Notes: generated by a model not told the origin, from the sequence alone. Positions 19,347 through 33,057 are shown, counted from the stretch's first letter. The stretch: DNA of 64,000 nt from Aliarcobacter vitoriensis (GCF_003316695.1 NZ_PDKB01000012.1:24810-88809), one strand, 5' to 3'. Numbers and translations: made by a program.

Positions 19347-21815
19347 TTAGAAGCTTTCCCATTCGTTATCATCAGGTGATATCTCTTTTTGTATATCTTT
19401 TTTATTTTTATCAGTTCTTGTTTTTTTGGGAACTTGGCTATTATTCAAAACCATAGTTTTTGTTTCAAACTCTTTTGCTTTAGCACTATCTTTCCCTATA
19501 AAATCTTTTGAATTTGCCTCATTTACTATCTCTTTTGCTATATTATCTGTAACCATAGAGATATCATGTGTTTGTGAAGCAATCATAGCATTTTGTTGTG
19601 TTTGACGGTCAAGTTGATTAACTGCATCATTTATTTGTTCTATTCCAACTAACTGCTCTTTACTTGACATCTCTATATCTGATATTAAAGTTGTTGTTTG
19701 AGTTATTGAATCATTTAATCCTTTATAACCTTCAATCATAGTCGTTGCTATATTTTTACCTTCATTTGCTTTTAATGTTGCAAGTTCAACTATATCTTTT
19801 ATCTCTTTAGCTGCTTCTGCGCTTCTACTTGCAAGGTTTCTTACTTCTTGAGCTACAACTGCAAACCCTTTTCCTGCTTCACCTGCCGTTGCTGCTTCCA
19901 CTGCTGCATTTAAAGATAATATATTTGTTTGGAATGCTATATTATCTATTACACTTATTGCATCATTTACAAGATTTACTTGTGTATTTATTTCATCCAT
20001 TGCTATTGTTGTTTTATTTGCCAATTCTTCACCAATTTTTGAAGAATTTGTTACTTCATTTGAAAGATTTGACATCTTTGCAATATTTTGTGTTGTATTT
20101 CTTATATTTGAAGTTATCTCTTCAAGTGCTGCTGCTGTTTCTTCCAAAGATGCTGCTGCTTCATTTGAACTTATATTTAAGTTATTTACATTAGATAGAA
20201 GAATTTTTGAACTCTCTTCAAGTGTAAGTCCATTCACTTTATTTTCTAAAAGAAGATGATTTATAGTTTCCGCTAACTCATTTATCTCTTTTGCTACTTC
20301 TCCAACTGGATTTTCAATTCTAGCTCTAAAATCCATTTTTTCATATTTTTTTAAAACTTCATCAATTACCACTAAGTCATTATTTACTTTTTTAGATATA
20401 AGTTCTAACATCTCGTTTAGAATATTTTTCAGTTCTTCTAAACTCTCATTTCCAGTAGTTTTTTCTATTCTATTTCTTAAATTTCCTTTGTTTATTTCGT
20501 TAATAACTTCTTTAACATTTTTAATTAAATCATCATCTTCTTTCAATAATCTACTTGTTTTGATAATATTTTCATTAACGACTTTTGCCATAACACCTAT
20601 TTCATCTTCGGCTATTATATCTATTGATTGAACATCTTTATTTTCTTTATTTAAATATTTAAAGAACCCTAAAAGACCATTTTCAAATTTTTCTAATGGA
20701 GAAATAATATTTTTTGTAATAAGAAATGATATAAGTGCTATTAAAACAATAGAAACAATAGCAGCAATAATTACAATTCCAAAAATAATTGAAGCAATTT
20801 TTTGATTTGAATGTTCTTGCATAATTGCTACATTTTTATCAATATTATCAGTATAAATACCTGTTCCAATCATCCATTGCCACTCTTGTAAACCATCTGC
20901 GTATCCAATTTTATCATATAATTTTGGATCATCTTTAGTTTTTGTGAAATCAAATATAACTGTTCCTCCACCCTTTTTAGCAACTTCTATTAAATCTTTT
21001 ATATAATAAATACCTTTTTGACTTTTATTATCTATTAGATTTTTACCAACTAAAGCAGGATTTATTGGATGCATTATATTTGTACCATCATAGTTATATA
21101 CAAAGAAATAACCATCTTCTCCAAATCTAATTTTAGAAATATCTTCTAAAGCTTTTTTCTTTAACGCTTGTTCTTCATTGTCTATATAAACACCTGTTCC
21201 AACAACCCAACCATACGGAGCAAACAGTCTAACATTAGACAATTTTGCACGTGGTTGTTTTCCAGGGATTACTTGATCATAAGGTACAAATCCTTCCCCT
21301 TTTTCAAAAGCAGTTCTAATAAATTCTAAAATATGTTTTCCATTATTTTTAGTTCCTTCTCTTTCAGGTGTTAAAGGAAGCTTTAAAATAGTAGAATTTT
21401 TATCATATACAAAAAAATAATCATTTTCTTCACCATATCGTACAGAACCAATAGCATCTAAAATCAATTTTTTTAGTTCAGCTTCAGAAAGATGATTTTT
21501 TTGCTTCTCATATATTTCTGTAATCATTGCAAATAGAAAATCAGTTTGAGATTTTAAATAAGCCCCTTTTCTCTCTTTTACATTTTCTATTTTTGCTTTT
21601 TCATAAGCATCTTTTGCAATATTTAATGCAAATGCAGTATAGTTTTTCATCTCATCTATACCTGAATTTAATGCTCTATTTTTATATTCTTCAATATTTT
21701 GAGCAGTTAAATTATTAACTTCATAGATAGATTTTGTAGCTATTATAGTAGACACTAATATAATTGTAATAATTACAATTGCTAAAAGCTTAAATCTTAT
21801 AGATAAGTTTTTCAT
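19347..21815 (-). CDS. Methyl-accepting chemotaxis protein with tandem Cache domains
   Basis: 822 residues. Membrane helix at about residues 8-28, then two consecutive sCache_2-type periplasmic modules with repeated motifs ([11 protein letters not shown] and [23 protein letters not shown] and [12 protein letters not shown]). A second membrane helix lies near residues 345-370, followed by HAMP and a long signalling coiled coil. The conserved hairpin tip ([20 protein letters not shown] through [19 protein letters not shown]) is canonical, so it should couple to CheA/CheW. The ligand is unknown; double sCache_2 receptors often bind small carboxylates. The ATG is preceded by TTAGGAG. No other che gene lies nearby, as is usual for orphan receptors. 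Confidence 0.93.
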   Translation of the reverse strand: MKNLSIRFKLLAIVIITIILVSTIIATKSIYEVNNLTAQNIEEYKNRALNSGIDEMKNYTAFALNIAKDAYEKAKIENVKERKGAYLKSQTDFLFAMITEIYEKQKNHLSEAELKKLILDAIGSVRYGEENDYFFVYDKNSTILKLPLTPEREGTKNNGKHILEFIRTAFEKGEGFVPYDQVIPGKQPRAKLSNVRLFAPYGWVVGTGVYIDNEEQALKKKALEDISKIRFGEDGYFFVYNYDGTNIMHPINPALVGKNLIDNKSQKGIYYIKDLIEVAKKGGGTVIFDFTKTKDDPKLYDKIGYADGLQEWQWMIGTGIYTDNIDKNVAIMQEHSNQKIASIIFGIVIIAAIVSIVLIALISFLITKNIISPLEKFENGLLGFFKYLNKENKDVQSIDIIAEDEIGVMAKVVNENIIKTSRLLKEDDDLIKNVKEVINEINKGNLRNRIEKTTGNESLEELKNILNEMLELISKKVNNDLVVIDEVLKKYEKMDFRARIENPVGEVAKEINELAETINHLLLENKVNGLTLEESSKILLSNVNNLNISSNEAAASLEETAAALEEITSNIRNTTQNIAKMSNLSNEVTNSSKIGEELANKTTIAMDEINTQVNLVNDAISVIDNIAFQTNILSLNAAVEAATAGEAGKGFAVVAQEVRNLASRSAEAAKEIKDIVELATLKANEGKNIATTMIEGYKGLNDSITQTTTLISDIEMSSKEQLVGIEQINDAVNQLDRQTQQNAMIASQTHDISMVTDNIAKEIVNEANSKDFIGKDSAKAKEFETKTMVLNNSQVPKKTRTDKNKKDIQKEISPDDNEWESF

Positions 21816-21895
21816 ATATACTCCTAATGTATTAATGTTTGGGTAATAATAATTTTACTAAAAGATTTATTAAGTCTTGGTTTAAGTTAGAATAA

Positions 21896-22210
21896 AAGGT
21901 AGATTATAAGCCGTGTTCTGTATTTGACAATAATTTATCTAGGTATTAAATTACTTTAGTACTCTTGCGAAGACGAAAAAAATGTGAAGCTTATACCATG
22001 TCTTCTTGCTACAAGTTGGGTTTACATAGCCAAAAAGATTACTCAATTTGCTGGTAGGCTCTTACTCTACCGTTTCACCATCACCAAAACTGGCTGTTTA
22101 CTTTCTGTTGCACTATCCCTTAGATTACTCTAGCCATCCGTTAGATGGAACCTTGCTTCACTGTAGCACGGACTTTCCTCTTGAAACCAAGCTATCGTCT
22201 AATCTACCTT
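21896..22210 (-). ncRNA. rnpB: RNase P RNA, class A
   Basis: Read leftward, the RNA starts GGTAGATTAGACGATAG and ends with ACAGAACACGGCTTATAATC followed by TACC; these ends pair as helix P1. The conserved core pieces are in the correct order: GAGGAAAGTCCGTGCTACA, then GGGATAGTGCAACAGAAAG, GGTGATGGTGAAACGG and AAGAGCCTACC. The RNA is the catalytic subunit that trims tRNA 5' leaders. It fills the gap between the chemoreceptor and lolA; ends are approximate to a few bases. Confidence 0.96.
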
Positions 22211-22217
22211 TACTGAA

Positions 22218-22223
22218 ATTGTA
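22218..22223 (-). promoter_or_regulatory. Candidate -10 element of rnpB
   Basis: TACAAT on the minus strand, 7-8 bases before the RNA 5' end, just beyond the lolA stop codon. Confidence 0.5.
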
Positions 22224-22224
22224 T

Positions 22225-22752
22225 CTATTTTCTTATTAAATCATAATTGCTAGGGATTGAGAATATAAAAATAGAGTCTGATATGTCTTCATCTTGGATA
22301 ATATTTGAAAAATTTATTTCTACACTATTTTCTAAATTATCTTCATAACTAATTTTTTCTATTTTATTATTTTTTGTAAAAATCAGATATTGAACGCTAT
22401 CTATTTTCGAAGAATATTTATTGTTATCTATTTTTTTAGCATCTTTCAAAAGTTGTATAATATTTATCTCATTTTCAAGTTTTGTAAAAATGGCTTGTTC
22501 AAGTTCAGGTTCATCGACTATTGCTGAATTATTATCTATATATACATTTTTTTCAACTGGTGTTTTATATTTCCACAAAATCTTTCCACTACTTTTTATA
22601 AAAACTTGTCCTTTATAGAGTATCACATCACTTGAATTTGATGTTATAGTTTGAGTGAATTGTGCTTGAAAAGTTTTTAGATTTTTAATATCACTTGCTG
22701 CAAAAGCAAAAATTGATAGCACAACCGTAGCAAATATATATTTATAAAACAT
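22225..22752 (-). CDS. lolA: Outer-membrane lipoprotein carrier protein LolA
   Basis: 175 residues with a cleavable signal peptide (FATVVLSIFAFAASD). LolA is a periplasmic chaperone that takes lipoproteins from the inner-membrane Lol ABC complex to the outer membrane. LKTFQAQFTQTI and VFIKSSGKILWKYKTPVEKN are typical of the family's open beta-barrel. The gene is divergent from secA and a LolC/E-type permease, so the lipoprotein pathway clusters here. Its 3' end abuts the rnpB promoter. Confidence 0.9.
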   Translation of the reverse strand: MFYKYIFATVVLSIFAFAASDIKNLKTFQAQFTQTITSNSSDVILYKGQVFIKSSGKILWKYKTPVEKNVYIDNNSAIVDEPELEQAIFTKLENEINIIQLLKDAKKIDNNKYSSKIDSVQYLIFTKNNKIEKISYEDNLENSVEINFSNIIQDEDISDSIFIFSIPSNYDLIRK

Positions 22753-22771
22753 TTTTTAACCTTTTTTTTTA

Positions 22772-22777
22772 TATAAT
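22772..22777 (+). promoter_or_regulatory. Candidate -10 box of secA
   Basis: TATAAT on the + strand, 32 bp before the secA ATG, with AAGGA at 22796-22800 as the ribosome-binding site. As is common in Campylobacterota, no clear -35 is visible. Confidence 0.55.
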
Positions 22778-22809
22778 CTTTCTCATTATAACGAAAAGGA
22801 ACTAATTTT

Positions 22810-25428
22810 ATGTTAAATGTTTTTTCAAAAGTTTTTGGTACAAAAAATGATAGAGTTGTAAAAAAATATAGAAAACGAGCAAGTGAGATAACTGCATTAG
22901 AAAAAAATTATGAAAATTTAAGTGATGAAGAACTTAAAAATGAATTTAATAAATTAAAACAAATTATACAAAATGAAGAAAAATCATTAGATGATGTTTT
23001 AAAAGAAGCTTTTGCAATAACTAGAGAGGCTAGTAAAAGAGTTTTAGGTATGCGACCTTATGATGTTCAATTAATCGGTGCTATGGTTTTAAATGAGGGA
23101 AGAATAGCAGAAATGAAAACAGGAGAAGGAAAAACTCTAGTTGGAAGTATAGCTGTATGTTTAAATGCTTTAAGTGGAAAAGGTGTACATGTTGTAACAG
23201 TAAATGACTATTTGGCAAGTCGTGATGCAAATGAATTAAAACCACTTTATGAATTTTTAGGTTTTAGTGTTGGTGCTTTAACAGATGGTATAAAAGATGA
23301 TGTAGAGAGAAGAAATCAATACAATTGCGATATTACTTATGCTACAAATAGCTCTTTAGGATTTGATTTTTTAAGAGACAATATGGTTTACGATATAAAA
23401 GATAAAGTTCAAAGAGGTCATAACTTTGTAATAGTTGATGAAGTAGATTCTATTTTAATTGATGAAGCTAGAACTCCTTTAATCATTTCTGGACCAACAA
23501 ATCATAAAAATTCAAACTATGTAAAAGCAAATGAAATAGCATTAAAACTACAAAAAGGTGAACTGATAGAACCAAAAAGTGCTGCAGAAAAACCTACAAC
23601 TACTGGAGATTTTGTAGTTGATGAAAAAAATAGAACTGTAAGTTTAACTGAACAAGGACATATAAAAGCTGAAGAACTTTTTGGAGTTGATAACCTATAC
23701 TCTATTGAAAATGCTATGCTTTCACACTCTCTTGATCAAGCTTTAAAGGCAAATTATATTTTCCAAAAAGATGTTGATTATGTTGTAAAAGAAGAACAAA
23801 TCATAATTGTTGATGAATTCACTGGAAGATTAAGCGAAGGAAGAAGATTTAGTGAAGGTTTACATCAAGCACTTGAAGCAAAGGAAAAAGTTGCTATTCA
23901 AGATGAAAGTCAAACTTTAGCTGATACAACTTACCAAAACTACTTTAGAATGTATAAAAAACTCGCTGGTATGACAGGAACTGCTCAAACAGAAGCAACA
24001 GAATTTGCACAAATTTATAAGCTTGATGTTGTATCTATCCCTACAAATGTTCCAATCAAAAGAGTTGATAAAAGTGATTTAATATATAAAAGTGAAAGAG
24101 AGAAATTTGAAGCAGTTTGCACAAAAATAAAAGATTATCATGAAAAAGGACAACCAGTACTTGTGGGGACTGCAAGTATTGAAAAAAGTGAAAAACTTCA
24201 TAAGATCTTAGTTGATAAAAAAATACCTCACACTGTATTAAATGCAAAACAGCACGAAAAAGAAGGTAAAATTATCGCTGATGCTGGTCAAAAAGGAGCA
24301 GTTACTATTGCTACAAATATGGCTGGAAGAGGAGTTGATATTAAACTAACTCCTGAAATTTTAGCTTTAGGTGGATTAGCTATCATTGGTACAGAAAGAC
24401 ATGAAAGTAGAAGAATAGACAATCAGCTAAGAGGAAGAAGTGGAAGACAAGGAGATGTTGGAGAATCACAATTTTATCTAAGTTTAGAAGATAATCTTTT
24501 AAGAATTTTTGGAAGCGATAGAATAAAAAATATTATGGAAAGACTTGGTATTCAAGAAGGTGAATTTATAGAGTCAAAAATGGTAACAAGAGCTGTTGAA
24601 AATGCACAAAAGAAAGTTGAGTCTATGCACTTTGAAAGTAGAAAACACTTACTTGAATATGATGATGTTGCAAATGAACAAAGAAAAGTGATCTATAACT
24701 TTAGAAATGATTTATTGAGTGAAAATTTTGATATTACTTCAAAAATAGATGAAAATAGAGTTGAATATGTACTAAACTTATTATCGGATGCAAACATTAC
24801 TCACTCAACTTCTCCTGAAGATTTTGACTATGAATTTATAATCGCAAAATTAAAAGAAGATTTACACTTTATAATTGAATCTGACGATATAAAAAGTGAG
24901 AATTATCAAGATTTAGAAGAAAAACTTATATCTATTTTAAAAGATACTTATGAAAATAAGATGAATGCTGTTGATTCAAAACAAAAAAATGAGATAGAAA
25001 AAGTTTTATATCTTCAAATTTTAGATAATGCTTATAGAGAACACTTATATGCTATGGATACTTTAAAAACTGGTATTGGATTAAGAGGTTACAATCAAAA
25101 AGATCCGCTTGTTGAATACAAAAAAGAGTCTTATAATATGTTTATTGAATTAATCTCAAATATAAAATTAGAGATTATAAAAATTTTATTTGCTGTACAA
25201 CTTCAAAGTAAAGATGATAGACAAAAAGAGCAAGAAGCTTTACAAAGAATGAAAGAATCTATGGAAAAAGCAAATGAACATATAACTACAAACTTAGCCC
25301 AAGAAGCTGTAAAAAGTAGCGAAAAAAAAATAGCTAGAAATGAACCTTGTCCTTGTGGAAGCGGATTGAAATATAAACAATGTTGTGGAAAGAGTGGACC
25401 TAAAAAAGGTTTAGTTGCAGGAAACTAA
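22810..25428 (+). CDS. secA: Protein translocase ATPase SecA
   Basis: 872 residues, normal length. SecA drives preproteins through SecYEG by ATP hydrolysis. Visible features are Walker A (MKTGEGKTL), the DEAD-like [28 protein letters not shown] and [20 protein letters not shown] of the second helicase domain, and a C-terminal zinc-binding [14 protein letters not shown] tail that contacts SecB or the ribosome. The next gene starts one base after its stop, so the two are translationally linked. Confidence 0.98.
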   Translation: MLNVFSKVFGTKNDRVVKKYRKRASEITALEKNYENLSDEELKNEFNKLKQIIQNEEKSLDDVLKEAFAITREASKRVLGMRPYDVQLIGAMVLNEGRIAEMKTGEGKTLVGSIAVCLNALSGKGVHVVTVNDYLASRDANELKPLYEFLGFSVGALTDGIKDDVERRNQYNCDITYATNSSLGFDFLRDNMVYDIKDKVQRGHNFVIVDEVDSILIDEARTPLIISGPTNHKNSNYVKANEIALKLQKGELIEPKSAAEKPTTTGDFVVDEKNRTVSLTEQGHIKAEELFGVDNLYSIENAMLSHSLDQALKANYIFQKDVDYVVKEEQIIIVDEFTGRLSEGRRFSEGLHQALEAKEKVAIQDESQTLADTTYQNYFRMYKKLAGMTGTAQTEATEFAQIYKLDVVSIPTNVPIKRVDKSDLIYKSEREKFEAVCTKIKDYHEKGQPVLVGTASIEKSEKLHKILVDKKIPHTVLNAKQHEKEGKIIADAGQKGAVTIATNMAGRGVDIKLTPEILALGGLAIIGTERHESRRIDNQLRGRSGRQGDVGESQFYLSLEDNLLRIFGSDRIKNIMERLGIQEGEFIESKMVTRAVENAQKKVESMHFESRKHLLEYDDVANEQRKVIYNFRNDLLSENFDITSKIDENRVEYVLNLLSDANITHSTSPEDFDYEFIIAKLKEDLHFIIESDDIKSENYQDLEEKLISILKDTYENKMNAVDSKQKNEIEKVLYLQILDNAYREHLYAMDTLKTGIGLRGYNQKDPLVEYKKESYNMFIELISNIKLEIIKILFAVQLQSKDDRQKEQEALQRMKESMEKANEHITTNLAQEAVKSSEKKIARNEPCPCGSGLKYKQCCGKSGPKKGLVAGN

Positions 25429-25429
25429 T

Positions 25430-26635
25430 TTGAATAAGCAATTAGTTAATTTTATAGTTAAAAAATACCTAAGATTTGATAAAAAAAATCCATTTATTTC
25501 AATAAGTGCTATTTTGGCATTTATTGGAGTTGCTATTGGAGTTATGGTACTTATCCTGTCTATGGCGATTATGAATGGAACTGCAAAAGAGTTTGAAAGA
25601 AAACTTTTTACTATGAATTATCCTCTTACAATTTATGCTAAAACATCAAATAGTGTAAATGAAAACCTTTTAGTTGAATTACAAAATGAATTTAAAGATT
25701 TAAAATTTTCTGCATTTATATCTACTCAAGCTATTATTCAAAATGGAAGTAATATGAGTGGAGGTATGATTTTTGGAGTAAATGCACAAAATGAATCAGA
25801 AATAAATCCTATTTTCAAAGAAGCCTTAAATGACTTTGAACTAAATAAATTTGATTTGATAACTGGTATAGGAATAAGTGATAAACTTCTTTTATCAAGT
25901 GATAGCAAAGTAACTTTGTATTTTACAGAGCTAAATCCAGCTGGTTTTTCTTTGATGCCAAAAATGAAAAGATTTAACTATCTTACATCTTTTTCTTCTG
26001 GACTTAGTGCTTATGATAAAGCTTATATGTACACTTCAATAGAAGCTCTACAAACTCTACTACAAAAAGATGAAAATATTTATGATGGTATACATATTCA
26101 TTCAAACAATGCTTTTGAAGATATAGAAAAATTAAGAGTCTTTTTAAAAGATAAAAATGTTGGTGTTGTTGGTTGGTGGCAACAAAATGGAAACTTCTTT
26201 GCTGCTATGAAGATGGAAAAAACAGCTCTATTTATAGTTTTAATGCTTATTATATTAGTTGCTTCTTTAAATATAATCTCATCTTTACTTATGACAGTTA
26301 TGAGTAGAAGAAAAGAAATAGCCCTACTTTTATCTATGGGAGCAACAACAAAAGAGATAAAATCAATATTTTTAAGAGTTGGTACGATCATTGGATTTAG
26401 TGGAATTATTACTGGGATTATTCTAGGATTTATTGGTTATTGGTTTTTAGATACTTTTGATATTGTATCTTTACCAGCTGATGTTTATGGAAGTGCAAAA
26501 TTACCACTTGATTTAGCTATGAGTGATTTTATATCTATTGTTATTGGAGCAGTTGTTATAGTTCTTTTATCATCTTTTTATCCAGCAAGTCGTGCTACAA
26601 AAATAGATGTTATTGATGTATTAAGAAATGAATAA
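25430..26635 (+). CDS. lolC: LolC/LolE-type lipoprotein-releasing ABC permease
   Basis: 401 residues from the TTG at 25430. I chose this start over a TTG inside secA at 25415 because AGGA lies 7 bases upstream and it falls one base after the secA stop. There is an N-terminal membrane helix (ISAILAFIGVAIGVMVLILS), a large periplasmic domain, and three C-terminal helices of the FtsX/MacB permease type, with the cytoplasmic SRRKEIALLLSMGATTKEI motif. It should release outer-membrane lipoproteins to LolA. The LolD ATPase is not in the window. LolC, LolE and LolF are hard to tell apart from sequence alone. Confidence 0.87.
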   Translation: MNKQLVNFIVKKYLRFDKKNPFISISAILAFIGVAIGVMVLILSMAIMNGTAKEFERKLFTMNYPLTIYAKTSNSVNENLLVELQNEFKDLKFSAFISTQAIIQNGSNMSGGMIFGVNAQNESEINPIFKEALNDFELNKFDLITGIGISDKLLLSSDSKVTLYFTELNPAGFSLMPKMKRFNYLTSFSSGLSAYDKAYMYTSIEALQTLLQKDENIYDGIHIHSNNAFEDIEKLRVFLKDKNVGVVGWWQQNGNFFAAMKMEKTALFIVLMLIILVASLNIISSLLMTVMSRRKEIALLLSMGATTKEIKSIFLRVGTIIGFSGIITGIILGFIGYWFLDTFDIVSLPADVYGSAKLPLDLAMSDFISIVIGAVVIVLLSSFYPASRATKIDVIDVLRNE

Positions 26636-26653
26636 AATTTAAAATCATTAGAT

Positions 26654-26680
26654 ATTCCAAAACTTTTTTAGTTTTGGAAT
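26654..26680. terminator. Bidirectional terminator between lolC and the AsmA-like gene
   Basis: ATTCCAAAAC / GTTTTGGAAT arms around a T-rich 7-base loop, between convergent genes. Confidence 0.75.
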
Positions 26681-26688
26681 AAAGTAAC

Positions 26689-29571
26689 TTAATTGTTTTT
26701 AATATTGAAATTATTTATAAAATTTGTTGGAGTATTAAATATTCTTTTAAATATATTTACTGGGGCATTGAATCCATCTTGTAATAGATTTGTATTAATA
26801 ACTGGATTATTTAAATCTCCACTTATATTTATTTGTGTTTCAACTCTATTGTCTTCACCCAATAAAATATAGTTTACAAGTGGAATATACTCAACAATAG
26901 AACTATAACTTTTTAAAAATATGAGTTTTAATTTAGAATTAATCTGATTCGTATCAAGATTTACAATTCCACTACCTTCAAAATCTATTCCATTTCCAGC
27001 AGTGTGCAAACTTTTTATATCCAAGATATTACTCTTATTGTTGTACTCAAAATCTAAGACACCTTCTTTTATTTGATAAGCTCCTAGTTGATTTATTCCA
27101 AAAACAGATGGAATGGCTAAAAATGGATTTAGTAAAGCTGGAGAGCTTTCTAAAAAAAACATAATATTACTTAAAATTGATAAATTTTTTATATTACTTT
27201 GTCGTATTAACATCTTTCCTTTTAAACTATCAAGAGTTCCATTTGCGTAAAAATCTAGTTTTCCTCCACTCATAATATCTTGATTAAATAGTGCATTTAT
27301 AAAATTTTCTTTTGCTTTTGCAATATATATATTTATATAATCACTATTTTGTGTAAAACTCATCTTACTATCTTCATATTCCAAATATGCAAATTTTCTA
27401 TTTTTATCCAAATCTATTTCGTAAAAATCGGATAAAACTCTATTTTTATGGTTTAAAACTATTTTAGAATTTACTCCTATTATATTTATAGTCTCTAATT
27501 TACTATATTTATCACTATTTTTTGTATCATAATATATATCATATCCATCTAGTTTTATACTATAATTTTCATCTTGAATTGTCAAAAATAAATTTTTATC
27601 GTCTGAATGTAAATTTAAAACTCCATTTTCATATTTTCCAATAATTTTTATATTTTCTATATTTTTATCATCTTTTTTTATAGGTAAATCTAACTCTTTT
27701 ATCATAGCTTCAAAAGATATTAAATCTTTTTTTACATCAATTTTTGCATCTTTGATTTTATAGATATCACTATCTACATTTAAATTTGTATTTTTTAAAT
27801 ATATATGTAAGTTTTGAGAAATATCCATATTTTGCTTATTATTCGTATCATAAAATATATCATACTCATCTAAATATATAGATATTTCATCTTTTATTTC
27901 AAGTTGTATAGAGTTGTCTTTTGAAGCTATAAAAACAGTATCATCTTTAATATTTCCTATAATATCCAACATCGTTACATCTTTTGTATTTTTCTTTATT
28001 GGTAAATCAAAACCTTTCAAAGAGCCTTCAAAATCTATTTCTTTATCATCAATGATTTTTAAACTCAAGTTTCCATTTTTTATAGAATTTGACTTTAAAG
28101 TATCTGAATAATTATAAATTTTAGAGATATCGTCAATTTTTATAGTAAGTAAGTCATCATAATTAACTGTCGTTTTTAAATCATCCAAATATATAAGTAC
28201 ATTTTTATTAAAATCCATAAAAATTTGTGTTGATTTATCTTTTATATTTAAAATTTCTTCATCTTTATTGCTTTTTATTAATAGTTTATTTATTTTTATA
28301 TTGCCATTGGCTTTTAAACTATCTAAATCAAGATTTATATTTCCATTTACATCTATCATATTTTCATATAGAAAACTAGCATCATTTATATAAAGTTGAT
28401 TATTATCTAAAATTACATTTGCACTATTTGTCTTAAAATGAAAATCATCTATAAAAATATCTGATCTAAGAACTTCAAAGTTACCTTTTGTCGTCATTGG
28501 TAAATGTTCCACATAAGGAATATCTAAAAGGAGTTTTGCATTTGTTTGCCCGTTTTTTTGTAAGATAGGTAAAGAGATATCATAAGCTTTTAAAATATCT
28601 AAAATATCTTTATCTAAAGCAGTTTTTGCTTCAATATTTACTAAAACTTTTCCATTATCTTCATTTGTTAAATTTTCTATTTTAACAAAACTATTTTCTA
28701 AGTTTTTGTTTTTATATTTTGCTTCAATCAAATCAAAACTCAAAGTATCATTTTTATAATTTACTTTTACATTATTTGTCATAATTTCTTCTAAAGTTGG
28801 CTCAAATTTTATCTTTGCATTTTTTATATGGGCATCACCTTTTAAAGTTTTAGATATTAACTCTTGTTTTTCTAAATCAAACTCTCCATATAACCAATCT
28901 ACTTTAAAATCCCCTACTACATTATCATATATCCACTCATTTGCAACTTCATCTAAATCTAAAAAAGGTTTTAAAAAATGTAGATTTTCAAAATATTCAC
29001 TTCTTGTAAAAAATGAAAGTTTTTTTCTTGTAATATCAATATTTGTTTTTGTAGCAATATTTTTATAAAAAACATCTCCAAAGTATTTTAATTCTTCATC
29101 AAAATAATTAACTATGGCTTTACCTTTAAATAAAACTTCATAATCTTTTAAATACAACGATGAAATATCAAAATTTACAGTTTTTGAGGAAATATCAATT
29201 TTAGAATTTAAGGTTATAAATTTATTGTCTATTTTAAACTCTTCATCATCAAACAATATTTTAAAACTATTTCCATTTATATTTAAGTTTTTTATATCTA
29301 TTTTTTCAAAATATTTTAAGAAAGTTGGTAAAAGTTCAATATTATTTTTTATATCTTCAAAAGAAGAACTCACTTCACTTTTTTTTGATTTGTACTCTAT
29401 ATCTTCAACATTAACAATCAGTTTTTTATCCAATTTTATATAGAATTGCGAAACTTTAAAATTAAAAATATGAAAAGAGTTTATTTTGATACCAGAAAAT
29501 AGAATAGAAAACATTAAAAATATTAAAAGAAAAAATGATACAAATATTAAGATTTTGATGTTTTTTAACAC
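26689..29571 (-). CDS. AsmA/YhdP-like envelope protein
   Basis: 960 residues with one N-terminal membrane helix (IFVSFFLLIFLMFSILF); the rest is a long beta-rich periplasmic region with repeated segments, for example two copies of an IYLDEYDIFYDT / IKLDGYDIYYDT motif. The C-terminus (GSGIVNLDTNQINSKLKL..., then ISGDLNNPVINTN) is the AsmA-like C-terminal signature shared with YhdP and TamB, which bridge the two membranes and are implicated in phospholipid transport. The start is a GTG with AAGGA about 12 bases upstream. Its first 86 bp overlap the 5' end of the divergent mltG frame. Confidence 0.78.
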   Translation of the reverse strand: MLKNIKILIFVSFFLLIFLMFSILFSGIKINSFHIFNFKVSQFYIKLDKKLIVNVEDIEYKSKKSEVSSSFEDIKNNIELLPTFLKYFEKIDIKNLNINGNSFKILFDDEEFKIDNKFITLNSKIDISSKTVNFDISSLYLKDYEVLFKGKAIVNYFDEELKYFGDVFYKNIATKTNIDITRKKLSFFTRSEYFENLHFLKPFLDLDEVANEWIYDNVVGDFKVDWLYGEFDLEKQELISKTLKGDAHIKNAKIKFEPTLEEIMTNNVKVNYKNDTLSFDLIEAKYKNKNLENSFVKIENLTNEDNGKVLVNIEAKTALDKDILDILKAYDISLPILQKNGQTNAKLLLDIPYVEHLPMTTKGNFEVLRSDIFIDDFHFKTNSANVILDNNQLYINDASFLYENMIDVNGNINLDLDSLKANGNIKINKLLIKSNKDEEILNIKDKSTQIFMDFNKNVLIYLDDLKTTVNYDDLLTIKIDDISKIYNYSDTLKSNSIKNGNLSLKIIDDKEIDFEGSLKGFDLPIKKNTKDVTMLDIIGNIKDDTVFIASKDNSIQLEIKDEISIYLDEYDIFYDTNNKQNMDISQNLHIYLKNTNLNVDSDIYKIKDAKIDVKKDLISFEAMIKELDLPIKKDDKNIENIKIIGKYENGVLNLHSDDKNLFLTIQDENYSIKLDGYDIYYDTKNSDKYSKLETINIIGVNSKIVLNHKNRVLSDFYEIDLDKNRKFAYLEYEDSKMSFTQNSDYINIYIAKAKENFINALFNQDIMSGGKLDFYANGTLDSLKGKMLIRQSNIKNLSILSNIMFFLESSPALLNPFLAIPSVFGINQLGAYQIKEGVLDFEYNNKSNILDIKSLHTAGNGIDFEGSGIVNLDTNQINSKLKLIFLKSYSSIVEYIPLVNYILLGEDNRVETQINISGDLNNPVINTNLLQDGFNAPVNIFKRIFNTPTNFINNFNIKNN

Positions 29572-30613
29572 TATATATTTTTTCCTTATAGCTTTTATTA
29601 TGGTACTTTATTATCTAACTTTGCCAGTTGTATCTACAAAAATCTTGTATATACCAAAAGGTAGCACTAGCAATATTATAACACACTTAAATAAAAATGG
29701 TTACGAAATGAATATAATTGATGAAATTATTTTAAAAACTGGTGGATTTATACAAAGTGGTTGGATTGATATTGAACAAAATAGATTAACAAAAATGGAT
29801 TTTCTAATAAAATTACTAACTTCTAAAGCTGCTTTAAAAACTGTTACTTTAATTCCTGGAGAAACTTCTTATTTTTTCTTAAAAAAAATAGCAAATGAGT
29901 TTAATTTAGATGAAGAAAAATTAACAAAAATATACAATGAACATTCATATAAACTAGATGGAAATATACTTGCTGATACTTATTCTTTACCAGTTGGAAT
30001 GAATGAAGAGTATATAATTTTCTACTTATTCTCACAAACAAACAGAAAATATGAAGAGTTCTCAAAAAAAATATTTGGAATTTATGATAAAGATAAATGG
30101 TTTAACTATATAACTTTAGCTTCAGTTATTCAAAAAGAAGCAGCAACAAGAAATGAAATGCCAATAGTTGCAAGTGTTATCCACAATCGTCTTAAAAGAG
30201 GAATGCCACTTCAAATGGACGGAACATTAAACTATGGGAAATATTCAAATAGTGTTGTAACGGCTGATAGAATAAGAAATGACAATAGTTCATACAATAC
30301 CTATAAAAATAAAGGTTTACCTAAAAATCCAGTTTGTGCAGTAAGCCTTGATTCTATAAAAGCTGCTATTTTTCCTGTAAAAAGTAGCTACTTGTACTTT
30401 GTAAGAGATAATAAAACAGGTCTTCATAAATTTGCAAATAGTTATGAAGAACATCAAACAAATATTCAGGCAAATGTTGGTGTTGAAAAAACATATACAA
30501 AAGTTAATGATACTCCTAATGATATAGATAATGAAGCAATAGATATTATGAAAAATGATATAACAAATCAAAAAGCCCCATCAATAAAAGATTTATTCAA
30601 CAGTGTAAATTAG
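29486..30613 (+). CDS. mltG: Endolytic murein transglycosylase MltG
   Basis: 375 residues. MltG is an inner-membrane enzyme that cuts nascent glycan strands and sets their length. A membrane helix (FFNTIYFFLIAFIMVLYYLTL) precedes a LysM-like region. The YceG domain carries the catalytic Glu in VIQKEAATRNEMPIVASVIH and the hallmark NRLKRGMPLQMDGTLNYG. The frame opens with TTG at 29486; an ATG at 29558 (351 residues) is an alternative that would remove the charged leader. Both starts overlap the divergent AsmA-like gene. Confidence 0.92.
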   Translation: MIPENRIENIKNIKRKNDTNIKILMFFNTIYFFLIAFIMVLYYLTLPVVSTKILYIPKGSTSNIITHLNKNGYEMNIIDEIILKTGGFIQSGWIDIEQNRLTKMDFLIKLLTSKAALKTVTLIPGETSYFFLKKIANEFNLDEEKLTKIYNEHSYKLDGNILADTYSLPVGMNEEYIIFYLFSQTNRKYEEFSKKIFGIYDKDKWFNYITLASVIQKEAATRNEMPIVASVIHNRLKRGMPLQMDGTLNYGKYSNSVVTADRIRNDNSSYNTYKNKGLPKNPVCAVSLDSIKAAIFPVKSSYLYFVRDNKTGLHKFANSYEEHQTNIQANVGVEKTYTKVNDTPNDIDNEAIDIMKNDITNQKAPSIKDLFNSVN

Positions 30614-30614
30614 A

Positions 30615-30645
30615 TGTGAATATTTGAAACAATCAAATATTCACA
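30615..30645 (+). terminator. Terminator after mltG
   Basis: TGTGAATATTTGA / TCAAATATTCACA perfect 13-bp arms with a 5-base loop, directly after the stop. There is no strong T tract. Confidence 0.6.
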
Positions 30646-30727
30646 CTAAGAAATATAAGCAAATTCAATATTATTAAATATAAATATAGTTAAAATCACG
30701 ACATATCAAATTTACAATTTAGGATAA

Positions 30728-32923
<2,196 letters not shown>

Positions 32924-32928
32924 TAATT

Positions 32929-32956
32929 AAAAAGAGAAGCTAAATCTTCTCTTTTT
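32929..32956 (+). terminator. Rho-independent terminator after icd
   Basis: AAAAAGAGAAG, 6-base loop, CTTCTCTTTTT; a good stem with a terminal T run. Confidence 0.85.
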
Positions 32957-33051
32957 AAATTTTCAAAACTCTCTTTTAACACTATAAATAAACTTAAAAT
33001 ATTATTTTATATCTCATATACTGCCTCTAAAATAGGATTTAAGGAAAATTA

Positions 33052-33057
33052 TATAAT
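33052..33057 (+). promoter_or_regulatory. Candidate -10 box of the nik operon
   Basis: TATAAT 35 bp before the nikA ATG, with AAGGAA as ribosome-binding site. I could not recognise a convincing NikR operator in the 170-bp leader. Confidence 0.45.
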
